Source: Leucobacter zeae (GTDB taxonomy: Bacteria; Actinomycetota; Actinomycetes; Actinomycetales; Microbacteriaceae). Taken from it: 64,000 bases of DNA. This document shows positions 29,415 to 39,412 of this stretch, in pieces. The stretch spans positions 1,777,850 to 1,841,849 of the forward strand of contig NZ_QYAB01000001.1 in NCBI RefSeq assembly GCF_016758175.1. Reading direction: 5' to 3'. The notes under the pieces were generated by a model, which worked only from the letters and a program-made list of their open reading frames with translations, did no database searches and had not been told where the DNA came from. Within the stretch, counting starts at the first letter, position 1. Each line of letters opens with the position of its first letter. The position numbers and the translations under genes are program-made.

Positions 29415-30919
29415 TGTTCCTCGGCTACGGGGGCGTGGCCCTCTTCTTCGTGCTCATCGTGATCGTGCTCGAGCTCAACCGCAAGCGCGGCGAGAACTTC
29501 AGCGAGTACGCCACGGCGGGTCGCTCGTTCGGTCCGTTCTTCTCGACGATGGCGTTCGTCAACACCTGGCTGCCCGGCACGATCTTCATCTCGTTCGCCG
29601 GCTACGCCGCTGCGGCAGGGGCCATCGGGTTCTACTCGGTGCCCTACGCGCTCCTTGCCGTCGTCCTCATGTTCCTGCTCGCCAAACCCGTGCACACCTG
29701 GGGCAAGCGGTTCGACCTGCGGACCCAGGCGGACCTGCTCGGGCTCCGCTACGGCTCCAAGGCCGTCCGGGTGATCGCCGCCGTGATCGGCATCATCGCA
29801 TCCTTCCCCTGGATCGTGCTGGGCATGCAATCGCTGACTCTCGTGTTCACCTACCTGTCCTTCGGTCAGGTGGCGGCGGGCACCGCCGCGTTCATCGGGA
29901 TCGGCGTCCTCGTCCTCAGGCAGGTCTGGACCGTGCGGATGGGCGCGCGCGGACTCGTCATCAGCGACATGGTGCAGGGGCTCGTGGCGTACGGCGTCGG
30001 TCTCGTGCTCATCCTCGGCCTCATCACGTGGTTCCTGACCAACGGGCACGGCTTCGCCGAGGCTCCAGAGGGCTTCTTCCGGCTCCCCGGCCCGGGCAGC
30101 CCGGAGGGGCCGCTATACCTGTTCTCGCTCGTGCTCACGGGCGCGCTCGGCGGATGGTGCTGGCCGGACATCTTCGTGCGGCTCTTCGCCTCAAGCGGCA
30201 CGCGCACCATCAAGCGATCCGCCCTCATGGCGGCGCCCATCCTCTTCGTGTTCGGCACCGCGCTGTCGATCCTCGCCCTGCTCGCCGGGTCCATGCCCGA
30301 GGTCGCCGCGGCGACCGATGCGGTCTGGTTCATCGCCGCCGGAGTCGGCGGGCCGGTCGTGCTCACGCTCGCGGGCATCTGCGTCGTCGCCGCAACGATG
30401 GGCAACGTCGGAGCCAACCTGCAGGCGCTCGGGGCGCAGACCGCGAACGACATCGTCGGGGTGGCGCGCAACGAACGGATCGAGGATCCCCGCGCCGGGA
30501 AGATCGCGGTCGCCGTGCTCACCATCGTCGCCGGCGCGATCGCCGTGGCGAGCGCGTCCACCGTCAGCGGCCTCATCGCACTCGCGATGATCTCGTACCA
30601 GGGCATCGTGCAGCTGGCTCCCACGCTCCTGCTCGGGATCTTCTGGCGTCGCGGGAACGCCGTGGGCGCGATCGGGGGCATGGTGTCGGGGTTCCTCGTC
30701 GCGGCGGCCCTGCAGATCTTCTTCCCCATCGCGATCCCGTTCCTGGGCGGAATGACGAGCGGCGTCGCCGCGCTCGTCGTCAACACCGCCGTCTATGTGG
30801 CGTGCGCCTACCTCGTTCCCGTCCCCGCGCGCGAACGCGCGAGGGTCGACGGGCTGTTCGATTCACTGCACGAGCCGGCCGCAGCGCCGGCGCCCCTCGC
30901 GGAAGGAGTCGCGCGATGA
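29411..30919 (+). CDS. Sodium:solute symporter (SSS) family transporter
   Basis: A 502-residue membrane protein with about 13 hydrophobic segments. GYGGVALFFVLIVIVLELN, the SEYATAGRSFGPFFSTMAF stretch and GALGGWCWPDIFVRLFASSG fit the SSS family (PutP/PanF/acetate-type permeases). It lies in an operon with a small membrane protein and an HDAC-type deacetylase, both by 4-nt overlaps. The substrate is unknown; co-location suggests the compound that the deacetylase processes. Confidence 0.88.
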   Translation: MMFLGYGGVALFFVLIVIVLELNRKRGENFSEYATAGRSFGPFFSTMAFVNTWLPGTIFISFAGYAAAAGAIGFYSVPYALLAVVLMFLLAKPVHTWGKRFDLRTQADLLGLRYGSKAVRVIAAVIGIIASFPWIVLGMQSLTLVFTYLSFGQVAAGTAAFIGIGVLVLRQVWTVRMGARGLVISDMVQGLVAYGVGLVLILGLITWFLTNGHGFAEAPEGFFRLPGPGSPEGPLYLFSLVLTGALGGWCWPDIFVRLFASSGTRTIKRSALMAAPILFVFGTALSILALLAGSMPEVAAATDAVWFIAAGVGGPVVLTLAGICVVAATMGNVGANLQALGAQTANDIVGVARNERIEDPRAGKIAVAVLTIVAGAIAVASASTVSGLIALAMISYQGIVQLAPTLLLGIFWRRGNAVGAIGGMVSGFLVAAALQIFFPIAIPFLGGMTSGVAALVVNTAVYVACAYLVPVPARERARVDGLFDSLHEPAAAPAPLAEGVAR

Positions 30920-32055
30920 CCGAGCGACGCACGGGATACGTCTGGCATGAGCGCTACGCGTGGCACGACACCGGCACGGGAGTCGGCATCGCCGGGTCGG
31001 GCGGCTTCAATCAGCCGCACCAGGCGTTCGAGAGCTCCGAGTCGAAGTCTCGCTTCGCCGGGCTCGTCGAGGTGTCCGGACTGATCGATGACCTGGTGCG
31101 CATTCCTGCGAGGGAGGCGAGCGACGCCGACCTGCTGCGGGTGCACACGCCGGAGCACGTGGATAGGATCCGGCGCGAGAGCGCGGATCGCGGCGGCGAC
31201 GGCGGGGACGGGTTCACGCCGTTCGGCCGCGGATCCTTCGAGATCGCGAAACTCGCGGCGGGCGGCACGATGGCCGCGGTCGAGGCCGTGGTGCGCGGCC
31301 GCGTCGACAACGCCTACGCGCTCGTCCGGCCTCCGGGGCACCATGCACGACGGGAGATGGGCATGGGGTACTGCATCTTCTCGAACGTCGGCGTGGCGAT
31401 CGAGTACGCGCGTGCTGAACTCGGCGTCGGGCGCGTCGCGATCGTCGACTACGACGTCCACCACGGCAACGGTGCGCAGCAGATCTTCTGGGACGATCCG
31501 GACGTGCTGGCGATCTCGATCCATCAGGACCGGCTCTTCCCGCAGGACTCCGGGTCGGTGGAGGAGGTCGGCGGCGTCGGGGCCGAAGACACCACGATCA
31601 ACATCCCGTTGCCCGCGGGCTCGGGCAACGGCGCCTATCTGGCAGCGATCGACCGGGTCGTGCGCCCAGCGATCCTCGGATTCCGACCCGAGCTGATCCT
31701 CGTCTCCAGCGGATTCGATCCGAGCGCCGTCGACCCGCTCGGGTGCATGTCGGTGACGGCAGGCGGATTCCGGTCCATGGCGGCGCGGCTCGTGGAGATC
31801 GCGGACGAGACCTGCGGGGGGCGCATCGTGTTCTCCCACGAGGGCGGATACTCGCCCGTGCACGTCCCGTTCTGCGGACTCGCGGTGCTCGAGGCGCTCA
31901 GCGGCAGGGATACCGGGGTCGAGGATCCGTTCGCGATCTCGTTCGACGACTCGCCCGCGCACCCGCTGCAGCCGTGGCAGGACACCGTGATCGAGCGCGC
32001 CGAGGAGATCGCCGCACGTCTCGGGCTCGGCCGAGCCGAGCCGGGGGAGCGGTAG
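30916..32055 (+). CDS. Class II histone deacetylase / acetylpolyamine amidohydrolase-like enzyme
   Basis: A 379-residue arginase-deacetylase fold enzyme. Active-site signatures are RPPGHHARREMGMGYCIFSN (tandem catalytic His), VDYDVHHGNGAQQIFW (zinc ligands D-x-H), SSGFDPSAVDPLGCMSVT (third zinc ligand Asp) and HEGGYSPVH. The N-terminal YVWHERYAWHDTGTG is typical of the bacterial branch that includes acetylpolyamine amidohydrolases and acetoin-utilisation-like proteins. The likely reaction is zinc-dependent deacetylation of a small acetylated amine. Co-transcription with a symporter under a LacI regulator supports a catabolic role. Confidence 0.87.
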   Translation: MTERRTGYVWHERYAWHDTGTGVGIAGSGGFNQPHQAFESSESKSRFAGLVEVSGLIDDLVRIPAREASDADLLRVHTPEHVDRIRRESADRGGDGGDGFTPFGRGSFEIAKLAAGGTMAAVEAVVRGRVDNAYALVRPPGHHARREMGMGYCIFSNVGVAIEYARAELGVGRVAIVDYDVHHGNGAQQIFWDDPDVLAISIHQDRLFPQDSGSVEEVGGVGAEDTTINIPLPAGSGNGAYLAAIDRVVRPAILGFRPELILVSSGFDPSAVDPLGCMSVTAGGFRSMAARLVEIADETCGGRIVFSHEGGYSPVHVPFCGLAVLEALSGRDTGVEDPFAISFDDSPAHPLQPWQDTVIERAEEIAARLGLGRAEPGER

Positions 32056-32068
32056 CCGTCGCGGAGGC

Positions 32069-32108
32069 GGGCCGGAGCCCTCCGCGGTGTCGCGGACGGC
32101 TCCGGCCC
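32069..32108 (+). terminator. Terminator of the deacetylase operon
   Basis: GGGCCGGAGCC (32069-32079) pairs perfectly with GGCTCCGGCCC (32098-32108), 14 nt after the stop. Only two T follow. Its 3' arm is directly upstream of the leu leader promoter. Confidence 0.7.
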
Positions 32109-32120
32109 TTCGGGCGGTGT

Positions 32121-32126
32121 TATAGT
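32121..32126 (+). promoter_or_regulatory. -10 of the leuA leader transcript
   Basis: TATAGT lies seven bases before the leader-peptide ATG, so the transcript would start at or next to that codon. Confidence 0.6.
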
Positions 32127-32132
32127 GGCAGC

Positions 32133-34018
<1,886 letters not shown>

Positions 34019-34033
34019 CGGATCCCGCCGAGC

Positions 34034-34093
34034 GCGCAGCCGCCGCACCGCCCATTCGGACATATCTTCGAATGCCCGGTGTGGCGGCTGCGC
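34034..34093 (+). terminator. Long hairpin after leuA
   Basis: A 60-nt stem-loop: an 11-bp perfect outer stem (GCGCAGCCGCC with GGCGGCTGCGC), one G-U and five more pairs, a symmetrical 2x2 internal loop and a 6-bp upper stem with a 10-nt loop. It begins 15 nt after the leuA stop and most likely ends that transcript. The ruvA start follows 31 nt later. Confidence 0.65.
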
Positions 34094-34124
34094 CGTTGTC
34101 GGGGGAACGCCCTAGGGTGGGCTT

Positions 34125-34766
34125 GTGATTGCTTCGATTCGCGGGCAGGTCCTCGCTTCAGGTGCCGGTTGGGTCGTCGTCGAACCGGGGGCGGACGGCG
34201 GATCAGGAGTCGGCATGCGCGTCGAGGTGCCGAGCGGCCGGGTCTCCCAGTCCGCACCGGGGGACACGGTCTTCCTGCGCACGTCGCTCGTCGTGCGCGA
34301 GGACTCCCTGACGCTCTTCGGGTTCGCGACCCAGGAGGAGCTCGACGTCTTCGGGCACCTGATCGCGGTCTCGGGCGTCGGCCCGCGCAGCGCGCTCGGA
34401 GTGCTGTCGGCCCTCGCGCCCGCCGAGATCGCGGCCGCCGTCGCGTCTGAGGACGAGAAGCCGTTCCGCAAGGTGTCCGGGATCGGCCCGAAGACCGCGA
34501 AGCTCATCGTCGTCTCGCTCGCGGGGAAGCTGTCCGACGTGGCGCTCGCATCCGCATCGGCGCCGGCGGCGACGGATCCGTCCGCGGCGACCGCCGAAGC
34601 CGTGCGCGAGGGGCTCGTGGGCCTCGGCTGGAGCGATTCCGATGCCGAGCGCGCGGTGCAGGATGCCCGGGATGCCGGGGCGCCCGAGGACAGCGCCGGG
34701 CTGCTGCGCGCCGCACTCGCCCTGCTGCAGGGAGCGCGTTCCGGCGGCCGCGGGGTCCGCCGATGA
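34125..34766 (+). CDS. ruvA: Holliday junction branch migration protein RuvA
   Basis: A 213-residue protein: N-terminal OB domain ([20 protein letters not shown]), two HhH motifs ([14 protein letters not shown]-type at ~75; [16 protein letters not shown] about 115), an Ala/Ser linker and the C-terminal RuvB-binding three-helix domain ([20 protein letters not shown]). It binds the four-way junction as a tetramer. GTG start. No ruvC precedes it, unlike the usual ruvCAB order. Confidence 0.95.
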   Translation: MIASIRGQVLASGAGWVVVEPGADGGSGVGMRVEVPSGRVSQSAPGDTVFLRTSLVVREDSLTLFGFATQEELDVFGHLIAVSGVGPRSALGVLSALAPAEIAAAVASEDEKPFRKVSGIGPKTAKLIVVSLAGKLSDVALASASAPAATDPSAATAEAVREGLVGLGWSDSDAERAVQDARDAGAPEDSAGLLRAALALLQGARSGGRGVRR

Positions 34767-35758
34767 CGGGGGAGCTGTCGCCCCAGGCGACGCCGTCGGA
34801 GCAGGGGTACGAGGGAGCGCTCCGCCCGGCCACCCTCGATGAGTTCGTGGGCCAGGCCAAGGTCCGCCAGCAGCTCGGCCTGCTGCTCAACGCTGCGACG
34901 ATGCGGCAGAAGACGCCGGATCACATCCTGCTCGCCGGGCCGCCCGGGCTCGGCAAGACGACCCTCTCGATGATCGTCGCCACCGAGCTGGACAAGCCGC
35001 TGCACCAGACCTCCGGCCCGGCGATCCAGCACGCCGGCGACCTCGCAGCGGTACTCTCCGCGCTGACCCCCGGCGAGGTGCTCTTCGTCGACGAGATCCA
35101 CCGCATGGCCCGCAGCGCCGAGGAGATGCTCTACCTGGCGATGGAGGACTTCAAGGTCGACATCATGGTCGGCAAGGGAGCCGGTGCGACCTCGGTGCCG
35201 CTCGAGCTCGCCCCGTTCACCCTCGTCGGCGCGACGACCCGCGCGGGCCTGCTGCCGAACCCGCTCCGCGACCGGTTCGGGTTCACGGCGCACCTCGAGT
35301 TCTACTCCGACGACGAGCTCGCGCGCGTGGTGCGGCGGGCCGCGGGGCTCCTCGAGTTCGAGGTGTCCGAGCGCGGCATCGAGGAGATCGCCGGGCGGTC
35401 GCGCGGCACGCCGCGCATCGCGAACCGGCTCCTGCGGCGCGTCCGCGACTACAGTCTCGTGCACGAGACACCGGGAGACACGGCGAGCGTCGAGGCGGCC
35501 CTGCACCTGTACGACGTCGATCAGCACGGCCTCGACCGGCTCGACCGCGAGGTGCTGCGCGCCGTGGTCGAACGCTTCGACGGCGGCCCCGTCGGCCTGT
35601 CGACGCTCGCGGTGTCGGTGGGGGAGGAGCCGGAGACGATCGAAGCGGTCGTCGAGCCGTTCCTGGTCCGCGCAGGGCTGCTCTCGCGCACCCCTCGCGG
35701 CCGGGTCGCGACGCGCCTCGGCTGGGAGCACGTCGGCGCCGTGCCCGATTCACAGTGA
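34763..35758 (+). CDS. ruvB: Holliday junction helicase RuvB
   Basis: A 331-residue AAA+ motor: [19 protein letters not shown] near the N-terminus, Walker [12 protein letters not shown] (about residue 57), Walker [11 protein letters not shown], sensor and arginine-finger region [18 protein letters not shown], and a C-terminal winged helix ([20 protein letters not shown]). It drives branch migration with RuvA; ATG overlaps the ruvA stop by 4 nt. Confidence 0.97.
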   Translation: MTGELSPQATPSEQGYEGALRPATLDEFVGQAKVRQQLGLLLNAATMRQKTPDHILLAGPPGLGKTTLSMIVATELDKPLHQTSGPAIQHAGDLAAVLSALTPGEVLFVDEIHRMARSAEEMLYLAMEDFKVDIMVGKGAGATSVPLELAPFTLVGATTRAGLLPNPLRDRFGFTAHLEFYSDDELARVVRRAAGLLEFEVSERGIEEIAGRSRGTPRIANRLLRRVRDYSLVHETPGDTASVEAALHLYDVDQHGLDRLDREVLRAVVERFDGGPVGLSTLAVSVGEEPETIEAVVEPFLVRAGLLSRTPRGRVATRLGWEHVGAVPDSQ

Positions 35759-35844
35759 CGACACGGTAGGCTTTGCGGGTCTGTGCATTTCGCGATTCTG
35801 CGATCCGCACCCGGTAACGCCCGACGAAGGGACCTCAGCTCGCC

Positions 35845-36327
35845 ATGGATCCGATCACTCTGATGATGTTCGCACTGATCGCAGTGCTCATCTTCTTCAT
35901 GTTCCGCAACAACAAGAAGCGTCGCGCGGCTCAGGAGGAGATGCAGAACAACCTGCGCCCCGGTGCCGAGATCATGCTCCAGTCCGGCATCTTCGCGACG
36001 ATCGAGTCGGTCGACGACGAGCAGAACCGCGCGACCGTGCGCAGCGGCGACTCGACCCTCGTGGTGCACCGCAACGCGATCGCACAGGTCGTGGCCCCCG
36101 TCGAGACTCCCGAGGAGTCGGGCGACGCGGACGTAGTCGCACCCGACGACGATCCCGCGTTCGGCGAGCGCATCGCGAACGGCGCGCCGGCTGCGGACGG
36201 GGACGCCGCCGTCGAGGAGACCACGACCGACGGCAGCACGGCCGAACCGTCCGCCGACCCCTCCGAGCGCACCGATTCGCCCGAGGGCGGCACCGACGCC
36301 ACCGGCCCGGAGACCCCGAAGGCCTAG
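35845..36327 (+). CDS. yajC: Preprotein translocase subunit YajC
   Basis: A 160-residue protein with one N-terminal membrane helix (ITLMMFALIAVLIFFMFRNN, about residues 4-23) followed by the conserved cytoplasmic part (LRPGAEIMLQSGIFATIESV). The last ~70 residues are acidic and low in complexity. YajC associates with SecDF, which follow. AAGGGA precedes ATG, and a TAGGCT -10-like hexamer lies at 35767-35772. Confidence 0.93.
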   Translation: MDPITLMMFALIAVLIFFMFRNNKKRRAAQEEMQNNLRPGAEIMLQSGIFATIESVDDEQNRATVRSGDSTLVVHRNAIAQVVAPVETPEESGDADVVAPDDDPAFGERIANGAPAADGDAAVEETTTDGSTAEPSADPSERTDSPEGGTDATGPETPKA

Positions 36328-36387
36328 CGCCCCGCCCGGGACGCCCGGGCGACGTTCCCACCCCCGTTGAGAGAAAGCAGTCCTGTC

Positions 36388-38274
36388 TTGGCATCCACAC
36401 CCGCTGTGCGGAAAGCCCGTCGCTCCCTCGTCATCCTGCTCGTCATCATCGTCGCCCTCGGCGGTCTGATCACGCTCGGCGTGTTCCGCAGCGATGCGAC
36501 ATGGACGCCGAAACTCGCGCTCGATCTGCAGGGCGGCACCCAGGTGCTGCTCGCGGCGGAGCAGACCGACGGCAAGGCGGTGAGCGGCGAGCAGCTCCAG
36601 CAGGCCGTCTCCATCATCCGCCAGCGCGTCGACGCCGCCGGCGTGTCGGAGTCCGAGATCACGACGCAGGGCAACGAGCACATCTCCGTCTCGATCCCGG
36701 GCAAGGCGGATGAGGCGACGCTCAAGCGCATCGAGGCGTCGGCCCAGCTCGACTTCCGTCCCGTGCTCTCGGTCGGGATCGGCGTCGACCTCTCGCAGGG
36801 CCAGGAGGGCGCGACCGAGGACGCCGCGGTCACCGGTGAGGACGGCGCCGCCGACGATGCGCAGGCGGATGCCGCGGCGGATGCCGGGAAGACCGACGCG
36901 CCGAAGGCGGACGAGGAGCAGAACCGTAAGCCCGCGCAGACCGAGGACGAGCCCGCCGCGGATGACGCGAAGCAGACCGACGCCGAGTCCGACGACGAGA
37001 ACCTCGATCCCGAGACGCTGCCCGAGGGGGCGGGCGACCTCGCCTGGATCACGCCAGCGCTGCAGGCCAAGTTCGACGCGTTCACGTGCGATTCCGAGGC
37101 CGCGCTCGACACGCGAGACGCTCCGGCCGATCGTCCGCTCATCACCTGCGACGAGTCGGGAACCGCGAAGTACATCCTCGGCCCGGTCGAGCTCAACGGC
37201 GACGTGATCACCGATGCGAGCGCCGGCATGGCGACGACGCAGACCGGAGCCACCACCGGCGAGTGGGTCGTGCAGATCGTCATGAACAAGGCGGGCGCGA
37301 AGACCTTCGGCGAGATCAGCTCGCGCCTCTTCGGCGCGCAGGAGCCGCTCAACCAGTTCGCGTTCGTGCTGGACGGCCGCGTGCTCTCGGCGCCGACGAT
37401 GCAGGGGCAGATCCTCGACGGACGCCCCTCCATCAGCGGCAGCTTCACGCAGGAGAGCTCCGAGGCGCTCGCGGACCAGCTCAAGTTCGGCGCTCTGCCG
37501 ATCGGATTCACCGTGCAGAGCCAGGAGGACATCTCGGCGACGCTCGGCGGCAATCAGCTCCAGGCGGGGCTGCTCGCCGGCCTCATCGGCCTGCTGCTCG
37601 TCGTCGTCTACTCGATGTTCCAGTACCGCACCCTCGGGACGTTGACGATCGCCTCTCTCGCGGTCGCGGCCGTGCTGACGTACTTGCTGCTGACCTTCTT
37701 CTCCTGGAGGCAGGGCTATCGGCTCTCGCTCGCGGGTGTCGCGGGCATCATCGTCGCCGTCGGCTTCACCGCCGACTCCTTCATCGTCTACTTCGAGCGC
37801 ATCCGCGATGCGCTGCGCGACGGGTTCTCGATCGAGTCTGCCGTCGAACACGGCTGGAAGCGCGCCTTCCGCACGGTGCTGGCATCCGACGGCGTGAACT
37901 TCCTGGCCGCCCTGGTCCTCTTCATCCTCGCGGTCGGCAACGTGAAGGGCTTCGCGTTCACGCTGGGTCTCACGACCCTCGTCGACGTCATCGTCGTCGC
38001 GCTCTTCACGCACCCGATGATGGTGCTGCTGGCACGCACGCGCTTCTACCGAGAAGGCCATCCCGCCTCGGGTCTCGATCCGCAGGGACTCGGCGCCGTC
38101 TACCGCGGGCGTGCCCAGTTCCGCGCCCCCGTCGTCGCGGCGAAGGGCGCGGGGAAGAAGAACGCGCGCAGCCAGCGCGAGGCCGAGAAGCGCCAGACCA
38201 TCGCCGAGCGCAAGGCCGCGGAGCTCGCCGGCGTATCGCCGTCCGCACCCGCCCAGACCGGAAAGGAGAGCTGA
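36388..38274 (+). CDS. secD: Protein translocase subunit SecD
   Basis: A 628-residue proton-driven translocase subunit. An N-terminal helix, then DLQGGTQVLLAAEQTDG (D1 signature), the large external domain, and the C-terminal six-helix RND-like part (GLLLVVVYSMFQYRTLGTLT; GFTADSFIVYFERIRDALRDG). Residues ~137-214 form an Ala/Asp/Glu/Gln-rich insert of low complexity, presumably extracellular. TTG at 36388 is chosen as start since it is followed by the normal basic N-terminus; TTG at 36367 is also in frame. Forms a complex with SecF and YajC. Confidence 0.93.
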   Translation: MASTPAVRKARRSLVILLVIIVALGGLITLGVFRSDATWTPKLALDLQGGTQVLLAAEQTDGKAVSGEQLQQAVSIIRQRVDAAGVSESEITTQGNEHISVSIPGKADEATLKRIEASAQLDFRPVLSVGIGVDLSQGQEGATEDAAVTGEDGAADDAQADAAADAGKTDAPKADEEQNRKPAQTEDEPAADDAKQTDAESDDENLDPETLPEGAGDLAWITPALQAKFDAFTCDSEAALDTRDAPADRPLITCDESGTAKYILGPVELNGDVITDASAGMATTQTGATTGEWVVQIVMNKAGAKTFGEISSRLFGAQEPLNQFAFVLDGRVLSAPTMQGQILDGRPSISGSFTQESSEALADQLKFGALPIGFTVQSQEDISATLGGNQLQAGLLAGLIGLLLVVVYSMFQYRTLGTLTIASLAVAAVLTYLLLTFFSWRQGYRLSLAGVAGIIVAVGFTADSFIVYFERIRDALRDGFSIESAVEHGWKRAFRTVLASDGVNFLAALVLFILAVGNVKGFAFTLGLTTLVDVIVVALFTHPMMVLLARTRFYREGHPASGLDPQGLGAVYRGRAQFRAPVVAAKGAGKKNARSQREAEKRQTIAERKAAELAGVSPSAPAQTGKES

Positions 38275-38275
38275 C

Positions 38276-39328
38276 ATGGCTCGCCGTTCATTCGCCGAAT
38301 TCGGCAACGCTCTCTACACCGGTGAGAAGTCGATCGACTTCATCGGGAAGCGCAAGACCTGGTACCTGATCTCGATCGTCCTGATCATCATCTCGATCGC
38401 GGGGCCGATGCTCCGCGGGGGGTTCGCCTTCGGGATCGAGTTCACGGGGGGCAGCCAGTTCCAGGTGCACCTCTCGGAGGCGCAGGACCGCGACACCTCC
38501 CTCGCCGAGCGCGCCGTCGAGGAGGCGCTGCCCGGCAGCGCTCCGCGCATCACGGAACTGGGCCCGACCGATATCCGGGTGCAGACCGAGGCGCTCGGCG
38601 ACGCGGAGAAGTCGGAGGTGACCACGGCGCTCGTCGACGCCTACGGCATCGACGCGGACGCGGTCACGTACTCGTTCATCGGGCCGACCTGGGGCCAGGA
38701 CATCACGCGTCAGGCCATCGTCGCGCTCATCGTGTTCATCCTCTTCTCGGCGCTCGTCATGTCGATCTACTTCCGGACGTGGAAGATGTCCCTGGCGGCG
38801 ATCATCGCTCTGCTGCACGACCTCGTGATCACGGCGGGCATCTACGGCATCTCGGGATTCGAGATCACTCCCGCGGCGATGATCGGCTTCCTGACGATCC
38901 TCGGATACTCCCTCTACGACACGGTGGTGGTCTTCGACAAGATCCGCGAGAACACGCTGCCGGGCGAACTGAACGACCGCCGCACCTTCGGCGAGTCGGT
39001 GAACCTGGGCGTCAACCAGACGCTGGTGCGCTCGATCAACACCTCCGTCGTCGCGTTGCTCCCGGTCGGTTCGATCCTCTTCATCGGGGCCTTCGTGCTC
39101 GGCGCGGGAACGCTCCGGGACATCTCGCTCGCGCTGTTCATCGGCATCTTCGTGGGCGCGTACTCGACGATCTTCATCGCCGCCCCGGCCTACGCGCACC
39201 TGCGCGAGGGCGAGGAGTCGGTGAAGCGCCGCGATGCGAAGGTGCTCCGGGCTCGGGCCAGGGCCGAGGACGACGTCGCGGATGCCCCGGCGGAGCCGGC
39301 CGGCGCCGGAACCGGCGGGGCGCACTAG
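38276..39328 (+). CDS. secF: Protein translocase subunit SecF
   Basis: A 350-residue membrane protein with the SecF signature FGIEFTGGSQFQVHL (about residues 52-66), an external domain, and helices including GYSLYDTVVVFDKIRENTLP. The C-terminus is an Ala/Glu-rich cytoplasmic tail. ATG starts one base after the secD stop with GGAAAGGAG upstream. Confidence 0.96.
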   Translation: MARRSFAEFGNALYTGEKSIDFIGKRKTWYLISIVLIIISIAGPMLRGGFAFGIEFTGGSQFQVHLSEAQDRDTSLAERAVEEALPGSAPRITELGPTDIRVQTEALGDAEKSEVTTALVDAYGIDADAVTYSFIGPTWGQDITRQAIVALIVFILFSALVMSIYFRTWKMSLAAIIALLHDLVITAGIYGISGFEITPAAMIGFLTILGYSLYDTVVVFDKIRENTLPGELNDRRTFGESVNLGVNQTLVRSINTSVVALLPVGSILFIGAFVLGAGTLRDISLALFIGIFVGAYSTIFIAAPAYAHLREGEESVKRRDAKVLRARARAEDDVADAPAEPAGAGTGGAH

Positions 39329-39412
39329 CCCTGCGGGCCGGGCGGTCCTCCCGGTTCGTTGGAATGGCCGCGCGTGGTGTAGCGTTCAATCATTCTGAAG
39401 GAGGTGTCGCCC

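Noticed and set aside
27996-32055. Possible recently acquired genomic island
   Set aside because: GC content and codon use look like the neighbouring genes, and there is no integrase, tRNA or flanking repeat; called an accessory operon only.
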